The notes: generated by a model not told the origin, from the letters alone. Numbered from the stretch's first letter, positions 42,891 to 51,777 are shown. The stretch: 64,000 nucleotides of DNA from Paenirhizobium selenitireducens ATCC BAA-1503 (GCF_000518785.1 NZ_JAEG01000017.1:16178-80177), one strand, 5' to 3'. A program made the numbers and translations.

Positions 42891-43949
42891 ATGAAGACTT
42901 TGACCGCCGCTGTAGCTATCGCATTGCTTCACGTTACGCCCGCATCAGCTGAAAACCTTCGGATTGCGTCCTGGAATATCGCCAACTTAGCGTCGCAACC
43001 AGAACAGGCCCTCCGAGGCCATGCAAGAAGTGCGGAGGTCTACGCACACATCAATTCGGTAATCCGTTCTTTAGATGCAGACATCATCGCTTTGCAAGAG
43101 ATCGGTAGCATTCCCGGTGCCGAACGAGCCGTTGGCGCGGACTATGATGTCTATTTCGAGACGCGCTGCATGGGGAATGACCAGCGATGCCGGTTCGACA
43201 ATGACGACATTTACACGGCCGTCGCTGTGCGGAAATCGATCAAGGACCGAGTGACCATCCAACAACTGGACGAGCTTTCAATCCTCCACGACGATGAGTG
43301 CTGCACTCCGCCACGCCACGTTCGCGGGAGCCCGATAGCTGTTGTCGAATTCAACGGCCAGAAAATCTGGATACCCTCGATCCATCTCAAATCGGCGTGC
43401 AAGGAGGGAACATCGAACGATGACGATTTGAAGGACGATTGCGCGGTGAATGGGGCCCAGTTCGACATTCTCGAACGTTGGATCGCCGACAGGCCAGAAG
43501 GTGATGCGGTTATCTTGGCCGGTGACTTCAATCGCCTTCTGTTTAAAGCCCCGGATGTCGTGGCTCGGCTCGGTGCAAATGCTGAGTTGTTCCCCGCAAT
43601 GGACAAACGGGCATGTTGGAAGGGATATCAGTTCGATTTCGCTGCCTTGAAAGAGCAAGCGCTGGTCAACAATCCAAGCGCCTATCAAGGCGGCCTGGAG
43701 CCCCGGATTTATACCCCGACCCAATTCGGAGCCATAGACTTCTTCATTGTCTCTGGGCTTCGCAATAGTGTGGCAGCTGACGCCGACCAAGTGGAGATGG
43801 ATGCCTTCTATTCGTTCGGCGATCCCGGGAGCGTACTCATGAAATGCGATGGCTCGTCGAATCCATTCGGAACGCAGCTACTGACGTTCGGAAGAGCCGA
43901 CCCGAGTGATCACTGCCCGATAGTAATGATACTCAATTCGAATGTTTAG
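42891..43949 (+). CDS. secreted endonuclease/exonuclease/phosphatase family protein
   Basis: A 352-residue EEP-fold hydrolase. The signal peptide (MKTLTAAVAIALLHVTPASA) is clear. Core motifs are present: LRIASWNIANLAS, IIALQEIG (metal-binding Glu), KIWIPSIHLKS, VILAGDFNRLL (metal-binding Asp/Asn) and DPSDHCPIVM (catalytic Asp-His). It should hydrolyse phosphodiester bonds of DNA, RNA or phospholipids outside the cytoplasm. AGGGG precedes the ATG. Cys pairs in the middle suggest disulfides. Confidence 0.87.
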   Translation: MKTLTAAVAIALLHVTPASAENLRIASWNIANLASQPEQALRGHARSAEVYAHINSVIRSLDADIIALQEIGSIPGAERAVGADYDVYFETRCMGNDQRCRFDNDDIYTAVAVRKSIKDRVTIQQLDELSILHDDECCTPPRHVRGSPIAVVEFNGQKIWIPSIHLKSACKEGTSNDDDLKDDCAVNGAQFDILERWIADRPEGDAVILAGDFNRLLFKAPDVVARLGANAELFPAMDKRACWKGYQFDFAALKEQALVNNPSAYQGGLEPRIYTPTQFGAIDFFIVSGLRNSVAADADQVEMDAFYSFGDPGSVLMKCDGSSNPFGTQLLTFGRADPSDHCPIVMILNSNV

Positions 43950-44067
43950 AGGATGGCCTGACTGGCTGTGGCCTTCAACAAAATTGGTGTTCAAATCAGG
44001 TTTGGAGGGGATTGGTTATAATGGTCAAGAGCTGAAATTTTCACTGCAGTCCAATTCGCGACGAAAT

Positions 44068-44730
44068 TTACTCGCTGACTTCGGTTTTATTCGGCTCCAC
44101 AATAGCAGCCGTCGATTTTTCAGAAATCATTGGATATATGCCAAAAATGATCGTCAAGATCACTCCAACAGCACCGACGATCCCGAGCCACTGAGAAAGT
44201 TTGTTGTTGCGTCTGTCCTTGCGTGCTGCTTCAATAATTAGGTCTTCGCTCGACCTGAAACTGCCGTGAATGGAAACGATTTTCTCAAAATTTGTGGCTT
44301 CGAGGGTGTCGTAGATCGCGTCTCGATTCTCTCGATTTTCTCTAGAAACCGCAATCTTTTCGCGAGTTACCACAAGTTCAGCGATTAGATCGGTGCAGGC
44401 CGGAAAATACTTTAGGACGTTCTCCGGTCCAAGTTTTTCGAGTGCATTGTCAATGTCGGCGGTGATTTTCGAGGTGGCTGCATCAATAGCATCATGCCTC
44501 GCGCGGCAACAATCAAAGATGGCGTCGTCAAGAAGTTTCTTCGCTCCCGCAAAGTCTTCTTTCTTCGCTAATGCTTCCACAACGCGGCGACCCGCGTATC
44601 TCAGCTCATAAATGGCGGGATTTACAATCTCGCCATTTACCTGCTCAGCAATTTTAATAGCTTTCTCAGCAGCATTCCACTTCGCGCAAAGCTCCAGAAG
44701 GGCTTCGTCAACAATATCTTGTGTGGACAT
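44068..44730 (-). CDS. hypothetical tail-anchored helical protein
   Basis: A 220-residue protein: about 170 residues of soluble helix-rich sequence (EALLELCAKWNAAEKAIKIA, FDCCRARHDAIDAATSKI), one membrane helix near the C-terminus (LGIVGAVGVILTIIFGIYPM, about residues 183-202) and a short polar tail. It is therefore a C-tail-anchored protein with a cytoplasmic head. No family is recognised. It starts 3 bp after the small upstream gene's stop, in one operon. The topology is reminiscent of defence effectors, but this is speculation. Confidence 0.6.
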   Translation of the reverse strand: MSTQDIVDEALLELCAKWNAAEKAIKIAEQVNGEIVNPAIYELRYAGRRVVEALAKKEDFAGAKKLLDDAIFDCCRARHDAIDAATSKITADIDNALEKLGPENVLKYFPACTDLIAELVVTREKIAVSRENRENRDAIYDTLEATNFEKIVSIHGSFRSSEDLIIEAARKDRRNNKLSQWLGIVGAVGVILTIIFGIYPMISEKSTAAIVEPNKTEVSE

Positions 44731-44733
44731 GGA

Positions 44734-44943
44734 TTAATAACAGGCCCGTTTCATTGCCTGCCTGATGGAGCGCATGTGCTTATCGGCCTCACGCGATTTC
44801 GAAAGCAATTTCGCGGCACTCATATACCAACCGTTTTGCGCATGGATGCTGCCGCGCGACTGACGCTTTATAATTCTGTCAGTTGCGTCCTTCTTCGCGG
44901 CCTCGTAGGCGCGAATAAAATCGGATACCGGGAACAGTCTCAT
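44734..44943 (-). CDS. small basic hypothetical protein
   Basis: A 69-residue basic protein (MRLFPVSDFIRAYEAAKKDA, ending MRSIRQAMKRACY) of no known family, or 81 residues if translation begins at the ATG at 44979. No strong ribosome site marks either start. It directly precedes the tail-anchored protein gene, so the two are probably co-transcribed. Confidence 0.45.
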   Translation of the reverse strand: MRLFPVSDFIRAYEAAKKDATDRIIKRQSRGSIHAQNGWYMSAAKLLSKSREADKHMRSIRQAMKRACY

Positions 44944-45019
44944 GATTCGTGGCCTTATTGATTCGGCGCGGCCTAGCATCGATTTAACTCGGCGTCAAGG
45001 TCGCGACTCGTGCTTGTAG

Positions 45020-45049
45020 ATGATGCAACTTACCAACGCATGATGCAAC
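45020..45049. repeat. two direct repeats ATGATGCAAC, 20-bp period
   Basis: ATGATGCAAC occurs at 45020-45029 and 45040-45049, two helical turns apart, in the 280-bp gap between the leftward pair at 44068-44943 and the rightward small gene at 45223. The same-face spacing fits a regulator-binding site for either operon. Confidence 0.45.
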
Positions 45050-45222
45050 AGATTGTTTCCTGTTTCGTAAATAGGCAATGATCTCTGTACGCTGAGTATG
45101 TCAACAACCCGCCTTCTCTGTGGATAACGCTCGCAGTTACAGCGCCGAACCGCTGTAAGCTTCTGCCAATCTCAACTCGATCTTGGCATCGGTTCAATTT
45201 ACAGATCAGACCGGAGAAAAAG

Positions 45223-45453
45223 ATGCAAATGGCCGACCCAATTTTGAACGCGATACAGAGCGCAATCATTGGCATTAGCCTTTCGGACCCGGCGACCGGT
45301 GCGATGCTGGGGCGGCTGAAGCTGCAGCCAAGCACGGACATCAGGACCGCGTTAAAGGTGGATGATGGCGTGCTCCGCTATAGCGCAGAGCATGTGAGAA
45401 GTCTGACCATGGCTGAATTGAACGAGGCTCTGGCGAACTCTGTTAGGCCATAA
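45223..45453 (+). CDS. small hypothetical protein
   Basis: A 76-residue soluble protein (MQMADPILNAIQSAIIGISL, SDPATGAMLGRLKLQPS, ...LTMAELNEALANSVRP). GGAGAAAAAG precedes the ATG. No family is recognised. It lies 168 bp upstream of the TnsA-like/FtsH-like gene pair on the same strand and may be the first member of that cluster. Confidence 0.5.
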   Translation: MQMADPILNAIQSAIIGISLSDPATGAMLGRLKLQPSTDIRTALKVDDGVLRYSAEHVRSLTMAELNEALANSVRP

Positions 45454-45621
45454 ACTGACGGTCGGTGTCGCCTCGTCCAAAAAAACCGTTGACGCGCCCG
45501 ACATTGTTCTCTATTCGTTCTTGCCATGATGAACGCGATCCTACACACCATACGAATATCCCGCTGATCCACCGCCTCGCGAGAGGCTGTCGTCCATTGC
45601 GTGTATATTCGAGTTGTGTAG

Positions 45622-46218
45622 ATGAGTATCCAGTCGTTGCCGTCTGGCAAGACGTCCCGTACGTCGCAAGCCGTCCTCTCCCAGCCCAAATTTAGCCGTT
45701 GCGTGGGCCGCTTCATCGCCAGGGATCAATTGGCGCGTGATGTGGCGTGCTTGTTGGAATTCGAGGACGAAATTTCGAGCTGGAACTGCCGGTCTCTGCA
45801 GCTACGGCATGGGTTTGATACCTACTCTCCCGATTTCGTCGCCGAACGTCAGTCTGATGTCTTGGTGATCGATGCTGTTGGGCAGCGCCGCCCACCTCTG
45901 TGGGTTTCGGAAGCTGTCACCCGTGAAGGGTTCACGTACCGGACAATGTCGGGCGGAGACATTGATCCGATCCGTCTGAAGAATTGCAAAGACCTGCTTC
46001 AATGCTCGGGTGGTGAAGTCAGTTTGGGGGATCGGGTAAGATTGCTGTCCGTACTGGATGAGCAATCTTACCTAACCTTGGCCGAGAGCCTTACCGTTTT
46101 CCAAGAAACCAAGCCGATACGTGGCCTCGCCAATATGGTCGTCGGGCGTTTGATCGAGATCGATCTCGATACTGCGCTCATCGGACCCGAGACCGTTGTT
46201 CGCCGCTATCGCGGCTAA
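45622..46218 (+). CDS. TnsA-like (PD-(D/E)XK fold) protein paired with FtsH-like protease
   Basis: A 198-residue protein. Residues 40-85 (LARDVACLLEFEDEISSWNC, YSPDFVAERQSDVLVIDAVG) follow the TnsA N-terminal nuclease layout: a helix with an acidic residue, P-D-F, then the strand that normally carries E-V-K. Here that strand reads VIDAVG, so the catalytic Lys is missing and the nuclease may be inactive or divergent. The C-terminal region is helical. It is followed 60 bp later by the AAA+ protease gene. It is distinct from the transposon's own tnsA at 23296-23979. Confidence 0.55.
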   Translation: MSIQSLPSGKTSRTSQAVLSQPKFSRCVGRFIARDQLARDVACLLEFEDEISSWNCRSLQLRHGFDTYSPDFVAERQSDVLVIDAVGQRRPPLWVSEAVTREGFTYRTMSGGDIDPIRLKNCKDLLQCSGGEVSLGDRVRLLSVLDEQSYLTLAESLTVFQETKPIRGLANMVVGRLIEIDLDTALIGPETVVRRYRG

Positions 46219-46278
46219 GCCAATCACACAACATTCCCTGTTCGAAAGTTCGCGCCTCAGGCCGCGAGGAGGATAACT

Positions 46279-48183
46279 GTGCCTATGACAAAGCATTCAC
46301 TTAAGACGCCACAGGACGCCGCGTTGTACTGCACGCTTCGACGTGCCCTCAGGAAGGCTCCTGATTTCATCGGAGGCCACGACTGCGTGGTTCTGCTGAA
46401 CGTTCCGTCAGACCGATCTGGCGAGGACTACGATGCATGCGCCGCTAGCCTCTTGCTTCGGCTGTCTGCGGATCGAGACGACATGGCATACGTGATGATC
46501 GCGGCGGACGATAGGCCAAGGACCATCATCAAGAGATTGGAAGGTGACTGCAGCCGCAAACGCCGCCTTCTCATTTTCAGGGAACAGGGCGCTGAAGTCC
46601 CAATCCAGGTCATGCTGGGCGTGGATGTCGAAGTCGACATTCCGTCGATCTCGACAATGGACTTTCGGATCGGCTGCCGGATCGCCTATCAGATCGACGT
46701 CACTCCCTGCGAAGCGGAAGCCGCGATGTCTTACCCGCTGCCGCATGTTTGGGCCGCGTTGCGGCGAGGTCGTCCCATCAAGAATGCGTTGACGCGGCTG
46801 GCAGAGGCAGCCGCGCTCGATGTCAGGCAGTCAAGGGACAAGAGGAAAAGCCATCCGCCTTTGCAGGATATGTTCGGCTACGGAGCAGCAAAGGAATGGG
46901 GCTTGGAGCTTGCTCAGGACCTGATCGATTGGCAGCGAGGTAAGATCGATTGGTCGGAAGTCGATACCGGGATCGTTCTGTCAGGACCGCCAGGCGTCGG
47001 GAAGACGCAGTTTGCCGCCGCGCTTGCCCGACAATGCGATGTACCGATCATTGCGACATCCTTGGCTAGATGGCAGGCAAGAGGACACCTTGGTGACCTG
47101 CTGAAGGCCATGAGAAGTGATTTTGACAAGGCGAAGGAAAGTACGCCCTGTATTCTGTTCTGCGACGAGTTGGACAGTTTTGGCGACCGCAATTCCTTCT
47201 CGGCGGATAACAAAGACTACAGCACGCAGGTGGTGAACGGCTTTCTCGAACATCTAGATGGGCTCGATGGGCGTGAAGGCGTGGTCGTGATCGGAGCAAC
47301 CAATGCTCTGGATCGTATCGATCCTGCTATTTTGCGACCCGGGCGACTGAACAGACATGTTGCTATTCCCCTCCCAACTGCGACAGACAGGATCGCCATC
47401 CTTCAGCAACAACTCGGTCAAACACTGCCAAGGAAACAGCATCCGAGGCTGATGGCAGCCACCAATGGGTTTTCCGGAGCTGATCTCGCGAAGGTGGCCC
47501 GAGATGCCAAGCGTATTGCCCGACGGGCCAAACGTGATGTTGCGGTGGCTGACATTGTGAAATCTTTACCAGAAATGGTAGCGATCACAGGCGAATTGCG
47601 GCGCGCGCTTGCGGTGCATGAGGCAGGCCACACAGTTGCGGTCATCGCGCTTGATCATGGCAAGTTCTACGGTGCTATGATCATCGATCATACACGTAAC
47701 GACAGTGAGACGGTGCCGGGTGGCGGGGCATACTTCGAGGTACCTAACGTCGGATACCGCACCGTCCAAACCTACAGGGATCGAATTGCGGTGTTGCTGG
47801 CGGGGATTGCCGCCGAGCAGGTTCTCCTTGGGGCAGTGAGTGACGGAGCTGGTGCAGGCCCGAACTCTGATCTCGCCCAGGCAACCCGTATCGCCACGGT
47901 TTTGCACAGCGGTATGGGCATGGGTAATCGCCTTCGTCACAGCCTGGCGAAGAGCGACCGCGACCTTGAGACTCTTCGACTTCACGACGCTGGTGTCGCG
48001 ATCTGGGTGGACGATGTACTCCGGATCGAATTCGAGCGGGCAAAGCACATTATCCGCAGCCAGCTGAAACTCGTTGAGGCTATTGCCGACGAGCTGGAGG
48101 CGAAGGGCAAAGTTTCTGCTGATCAGGTCACAAAGATGGCGGCTAAACTCGATGCGCCCACACGCATAGCGACTTTGGCCTGA
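46279..48183 (+). CDS. soluble FtsH-like AAA+ ATPase with M41 metallopeptidase domain
   Basis: A 634-residue protein with no membrane helices, unlike true FtsH. After a unique N-terminal domain (residues 1-180) comes an AAA+ module with Walker A GPPGVGKT (about 235-242), Walker B ILFCDELDS (about 290) and the second region of homology ATNALDRIDPAILRPGRL. An M41-type peptidase follows, with the zinc motif HEAGH near residue 447 and a later Asp in GPNSDLAQATRIA. It should unfold and degrade proteins. AGGAGG stands 6 nt before the GTG start. A TnsA-like gene precedes it. Confidence 0.85.
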   Translation: MPMTKHSLKTPQDAALYCTLRRALRKAPDFIGGHDCVVLLNVPSDRSGEDYDACAASLLLRLSADRDDMAYVMIAADDRPRTIIKRLEGDCSRKRRLLIFREQGAEVPIQVMLGVDVEVDIPSISTMDFRIGCRIAYQIDVTPCEAEAAMSYPLPHVWAALRRGRPIKNALTRLAEAAALDVRQSRDKRKSHPPLQDMFGYGAAKEWGLELAQDLIDWQRGKIDWSEVDTGIVLSGPPGVGKTQFAAALARQCDVPIIATSLARWQARGHLGDLLKAMRSDFDKAKESTPCILFCDELDSFGDRNSFSADNKDYSTQVVNGFLEHLDGLDGREGVVVIGATNALDRIDPAILRPGRLNRHVAIPLPTATDRIAILQQQLGQTLPRKQHPRLMAATNGFSGADLAKVARDAKRIARRAKRDVAVADIVKSLPEMVAITGELRRALAVHEAGHTVAVIALDHGKFYGAMIIDHTRNDSETVPGGGAYFEVPNVGYRTVQTYRDRIAVLLAGIAAEQVLLGAVSDGAGAGPNSDLAQATRIATVLHSGMGMGNRLRHSLAKSDRDLETLRLHDAGVAIWVDDVLRIEFERAKHIIRSQLKLVEAIADELEAKGKVSADQVTKMAAKLDAPTRIATLA

Positions 48184-48257
48184 AGCTTCGCACTCCTTTA
48201 CGGCCAATGATGCGTCGCATCCTGCGCCTCTTCCCCACATCCTTGAAGGTAACAGCC

Positions 48258-49064
48258 ATGAAAGCATGGATCATCAGTGACATGCACGTCACGCACGCCG
48301 ATATGACAGCAGAAATTGACGTCCCTCCAGCCGACATCTGCGTCTGCGCGGGCGACATTTCTGGCTTTTTTGCATTCGGCCTCGAATTCCTGAAGCGGAG
48401 GATCGCTCCGACAATGCCGGTCGTCGTGGTGCTTGGGAACCACGACTATTACGGGAACACCATCAATGGTGCCCTATCGGCAGCGCGCGAGGACACGGAC
48501 AATTGCAGCATCCATCTACTGGAAAACGACACGCTCGAAATCGATCACGTCAGGATTATCGGCGCGACGCTCTGGACTGACTATCAGGTTCCGTGGGGCA
48601 TCGACGATGAGTTGCAGCTTCCTGATCGTGCCGAGGCCGCCGTGTACTTCTGCCGAAGAAGCATGCTCGATTTTCGCGAAATCTACGGCTCGCCTCCGTT
48701 TCGTGAGGGAATGCCCCGGCTCATCACTAGCCGCGAGATTATCGCCAGGCATGCAGAGAGTAAGGCTTTCATCTCTGCGGAAATGGCAAAGTCTTGGACC
48801 GGCAAGACCGTCGTTCTAACGCACCATGCGCCGTCTCCACGATCACTGATCAAGCAGTATCAAGGTGACCCTACCAACGCTGCTTTTGCCAGCGATCTCA
48901 CTGACGTCATCCGAAATGGGCAGCCGGATATCTGGATTCACGGCCACATCCATCAGTTCCACGATTACGTCGAAGGGCACACGCGGGTGATCTGCAACCC
49001 GCTCGGCTATCGGCACGAGCGCGGCAAAAACGGATATCGCCCCGGGTTCGTGATCGAGCTTTGA
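48258..49064 (+). CDS. metallophosphoesterase (calcineurin-like)
   Basis: A 268-residue phosphoesterase. The metal-binding blocks are complete: ISDMHVTHAD (Asp-x-His), ICVCAGDIS (Asp), VVVLGNHDYYGN (Asn-His-Asp), VLTHHAPSP (His) and IWIHGHIHQFHD (Gly-His-x-His). Members act on nucleotides, nucleic acids or phosphoproteins; the substrate is not evident. The start at 48258 gives MKAWIISDMH; a start 17 codons earlier is possible. It follows the FtsH-like gene by 74 bp on the same strand. Confidence 0.87.
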   Translation: MKAWIISDMHVTHADMTAEIDVPPADICVCAGDISGFFAFGLEFLKRRIAPTMPVVVVLGNHDYYGNTINGALSAAREDTDNCSIHLLENDTLEIDHVRIIGATLWTDYQVPWGIDDELQLPDRAEAAVYFCRRSMLDFREIYGSPPFREGMPRLITSREIIARHAESKAFISAEMAKSWTGKTVVLTHHAPSPRSLIKQYQGDPTNAAFASDLTDVIRNGQPDIWIHGHIHQFHDYVEGHTRVICNPLGYRHERGKNGYRPGFVIEL

Positions 49065-49104
49065 ACCCGAACGCACGTGACAGTACCCAAGGGAGTAAAT
49101 CGAA

Positions 49105-49896
49105 ATGTCCAGCAAACTGGTTCTGAAGCCACTGTGGAGCAACGGCTCTTGCACATACGCGATCACCTTCAAGAAGATGTCGGCGGAAGACAAGCGTGAG
49201 GTCGAGCAACTCGCCGACAAGGCGGGCTACATTCGCAATGACGACATTTGGGGCCCGCCCAGGGAGGCAGGCAGGGTGTTGGAGTTTTTCCGCGCCATGG
49301 CCAACGCTGGTTTCGGCCTGGAGTTCGACGATCCGGCAGACGCTCCCTTCGACCTTCAACGGTTGCATCTCTCAACTGATACCCGAGGGGCCCTGGAATG
49401 GCTCAGGGATTTTGAACTGTACCACCTCTCAGGCTGGACGCCCGTGCAGGCAGAGGGAAGGTTAGACGGACATCACTTCTATTTTCGTGCGCGCGGAAGT
49501 TACTGGAGTTTCGAACTGGGCGGCAACGAACGGCAGACGCGATCACCGAGATGGTGGCACGAGGAGTCTTGGCCGTCTGTGACGGGTTTCGAAGCCGGTT
49601 ACATGTCTGACGAAGAGGCCGTTTGTTGCATTCTGAAGGCCATCGATCTTTTCCGAAACGGGGACAATGGTCATTTTAAGCCGGAACATCCGGAATATGA
49701 GCGGACGGTCCTGCAAGGGTGGTCGACGGGAGCCATTAGCCTGCGGATCGTTACGATCCGACTTGGCATTTCTTCGAAAGAAGCCGTCACACGAATGCGG
49801 GCGTGGGGGATCGAACTGCCATACACCGCCGACCGGGAAGTTCAATATGTGGAGTCGCTACCCGTGCGGAGGCTCAGGTCGCGTATTGGCCGCTAA
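49105..49896 (+). CDS. hypothetical protein
   Basis: A 263-residue soluble protein of no recognised family. It is rich in aromatic and acidic residues (WGPPREAGRVLEFFRAMANA, FYFRARGSYWSFELGG, RSPRWWHEESWPSV) and ends with a basic segment (SLPVRRLRSRIGR). It begins 40 bp after the metallophosphoesterase gene and is probably in the same transcript (FtsH-like, phosphoesterase, this gene). Confidence 0.55.
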   Translation: MSSKLVLKPLWSNGSCTYAITFKKMSAEDKREVEQLADKAGYIRNDDIWGPPREAGRVLEFFRAMANAGFGLEFDDPADAPFDLQRLHLSTDTRGALEWLRDFELYHLSGWTPVQAEGRLDGHHFYFRARGSYWSFELGGNERQTRSPRWWHEESWPSVTGFEAGYMSDEEAVCCILKAIDLFRNGDNGHFKPEHPEYERTVLQGWSTGAISLRIVTIRLGISSKEAVTRMRAWGIELPYTADREVQYVESLPVRRLRSRIGR

Positions 49897-49978
49897 GCAG
49901 GAGAAACCGAAACATCTCGCGAGCGATGCTGGTGACGCAGCTAACGTACATGTGGAGAAAGTTCTAAGGTGAGCTATC

Positions 49979-50503
49979 TTATGGAGAAGCGCTAGCTCGC
50001 TCTGCTAGAGGATGAGACATGACTGACCGAGCATGCCACGTGTCGTCTTGGGGATTATAAATGCCCGGAAGGGGGTAGCAACTATTGATCAGCAGGAAGT
50101 CTTTGATATTGAAGGTTGCAATCGGCAATTGACTCACCAGAGCCGCTGCCGCGATATGGAGGTCTTGCCCGAAACGAATTCTTTTCGCCCCCGGATGAGA
50201 TACCATGAGATTGCGGAGCCTGGGATCGGCAGCCAAATTTCCCCATACCTCGGCAACATCCTTTCCTGTCTCCAGGATGGGCATGCCAGTGGCGATAAGC
50301 CCTTGGTACCAGGTGGTCAGTCTAACGGCTTTGACGGGGTCACGAGAACAAAGCTGCATGATCCCCTGTTGAAACTCGACGATAGCAGCCGCTGGGATAA
50401 CGAGGTTAGGCGCATCTTTTATGAACTGCAGGACGTGCGGATTTGGCTTTACCTTGCTGGTTTCGCTCAAGACGCATGTATCGAGTAAGTATCCGGTCGT
50501 CAT
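49979..50503 (-). CDS. VapC-like PIN-domain toxin
   Basis: A 174-residue PIN-domain ribonuclease. The acidic metal-binding set is present: Asp in YLLDTCVLSE, Glu in AAIVEFQQGI, Asp in GQDLHIAAAAL and Asp in FNIKDFLLI. VapC toxins cleave tRNA or rRNA. The C-terminus is about 30 residues longer than usual. No VapB-like antitoxin lies directly upstream, so the gene is an orphan or its partner is elsewhere. Confidence 0.8.
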   Translation of the reverse strand: MTTGYLLDTCVLSETSKVKPNPHVLQFIKDAPNLVIPAAAIVEFQQGIMQLCSRDPVKAVRLTTWYQGLIATGMPILETGKDVAEVWGNLAADPRLRNLMVSHPGAKRIRFGQDLHIAAAALVSQLPIATFNIKDFLLINSCYPLPGIYNPQDDTWHARSVMSHPLAERASASP

Positions 50504-50618
50504 GGAAATGCCCGCTCAATTCAAATGCGAGCAACGTCGGCAATAATGGTTAACAGGCGATTAACGGGCGTTATTCCCTCGGGGTTGCGTTTCGAGCCAC
50601 CTCTTATGGGAGAGAGTT

Positions 50619-50843
50619 ATGAGTGAAGAAGATAGAAATCCCAGAGAGCAAGACGGGATATCAACCGACATCGTCGCCATTCCGAAAGACGGAGAGCTAA
50701 GGCGTTTCTTTGAGCGGTTGCGAGCCACTGGGGCGCTTAAGGTCAACGATAGTGGCCATGAGTATGTGATTAAGATTGCAAGATCACAGATGACAAATGA
50801 GGCGAGGGATTTCCTGGCTCGTGGGGGGCCAATACCTGAATAA
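50619..50843 (+). CDS. small hypothetical protein
   Basis: A 74-residue charged protein (MSEEDRNPREQDGISTDIVA, then LRRFFERLRATGAL and a helical end). GGAGAG precedes the ATG. The family is unknown. It is divergent from the PIN gene and overlaps the antisense remnant at 50770-51006. Confidence 0.45.
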   Translation: MSEEDRNPREQDGISTDIVAIPKDGELRRFFERLRATGALKVNDSGHEYVIKIARSQMTNEARDFLARGGPIPE

Positions 50844-51006
50844 TCCCCCCAAAGTACCGACGCCATCCATCGCGTGGCTTGTCAATGTGGCCATTTTCGA
50901 ACTGAAATAAGCTCTGCCCTTCATATCCTTTGAAGTCAGAAACAATCACGCCCTCTTCGACGCAGCTTACCTCACGGACTGGAACTGCCCCCGGTACCCC
51001 TTCCAC
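50770..51006 (-). pseudogene. possible remnant of a small island protein gene
   Basis: This 78-codon frame reads EGVPGAVPVREV, then GVIVSDFKGYEGQSLFQFEN and NGHI. The blocks resemble parts of a small family in which D-G-x-F-E-G-W-D-G-E-T-I-F-K-L-x-N-G-Q-I occurs. It lacks a good ribosome site, and the order of blocks looks rearranged, so a degenerate copy is more likely than a live gene. The first codon is GTG. Confidence 0.3.
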
Positions 51007-51078
51007 TGGATGACAAGATTCGACCCTTGTTGGAAAACTCCGGCCTTATAGAGCAAATGCCACAAGATGACCCACCCG

Positions 51079-51777
51079 CTATGATACCGCTAGTACTGCC
51101 CCGGTGTCGTACTGGCGCACGAAATCTACCCGCGTGCCGTTCCAGTGATAACAGTAGTGCCGCCCTTGAACAGGAATGGTTATGGCGTCCGGCCAGAAGA
51201 TGCCGATACAACGTCGACCAGGCATTCGAACACTGTTCCACAAGAGGCCATCGCTTCCCGCTGCCCGAAGTCCACGTCCTTCCACCTGGGAAGCGGTGTA
51301 GTCGTCCGGGTGCAGGACGTCAGGCACCTTGTTCACGTCGTCTAGTGCCCGGTCTATACTGCCCACCAAGACGCGAAAGTCCGACGTCCACCCCGGGGGC
51401 TGGGGCGTTGAACTCATGAACTTCTGATGGTGATGTATTGTCTCGGCGACTGCGACTTCTTCACTGTCGCCTGCATAGTAGATACCATAGCTTCCGTCCG
51501 TGAAGCGTCCCGGCCGCCCGGTTGAGCAGTGGACAAATGGGGCCATCACATAGCTCGCGCCAGGGCCTGAAACTCGACGATGCGCGGGCACCTTCCCCAG
51601 ATCGCCCACCTCAAAACGAATTCGCGGATTCGTTTTCGCCTCCACTGCGACAAGCGCCTCCCAGTCGCGGGGGTCGGCGATGTCCTCGAACAGATCGATG
51701 GGTGGATAAATCGAACGAATGATGCGATAGGTATTAGACCATTGGACGTGGGAACGGACAGCAAGTCCACTTACCAC
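51079..51777 (-). CDS. RES-domain toxin
   Basis: A 232-residue RES-type toxin, which ADP-ribosylates or degrades NAD+. Hallmarks are the Arg in NTYRIIRS near the start, GIYYAGDSEEVAVAETIHHH with the Glu, and the Ser in SDGLLWNSVR. The GTG at 51777 is preferred because GGAG lies 8 nt upstream and it overlaps the antitoxin stop (GTGGTAA); an ATG at 51801 is an alternative. The Xre/MbcA-type antitoxin is directly upstream, the usual antitoxin-then-toxin order. Confidence 0.85.
   Translation of the reverse strand: MVSGLAVRSHVQWSNTYRIIRSIYPPIDLFEDIADPRDWEALVAVEAKTNPRIRFEVGDLGKVPAHRRVSGPGASYVMAPFVHCSTGRPGRFTDGSYGIYYAGDSEEVAVAETIHHHQKFMSSTPQPPGWTSDFRVLVGSIDRALDDVNKVPDVLHPDDYTASQVEGRGLRAAGSDGLLWNSVRMPGRRCIGIFWPDAITIPVQGRHYCYHWNGTRVDFVRQYDTGAVLAVS

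Noticed and set aside
45622..46218. A second complete Tn7-like tns set in the cargo.
   Set aside because: Only a TnsA-like fold without the catalytic Lys is seen. The next gene is an AAA+/M41 protease, not tnsB.
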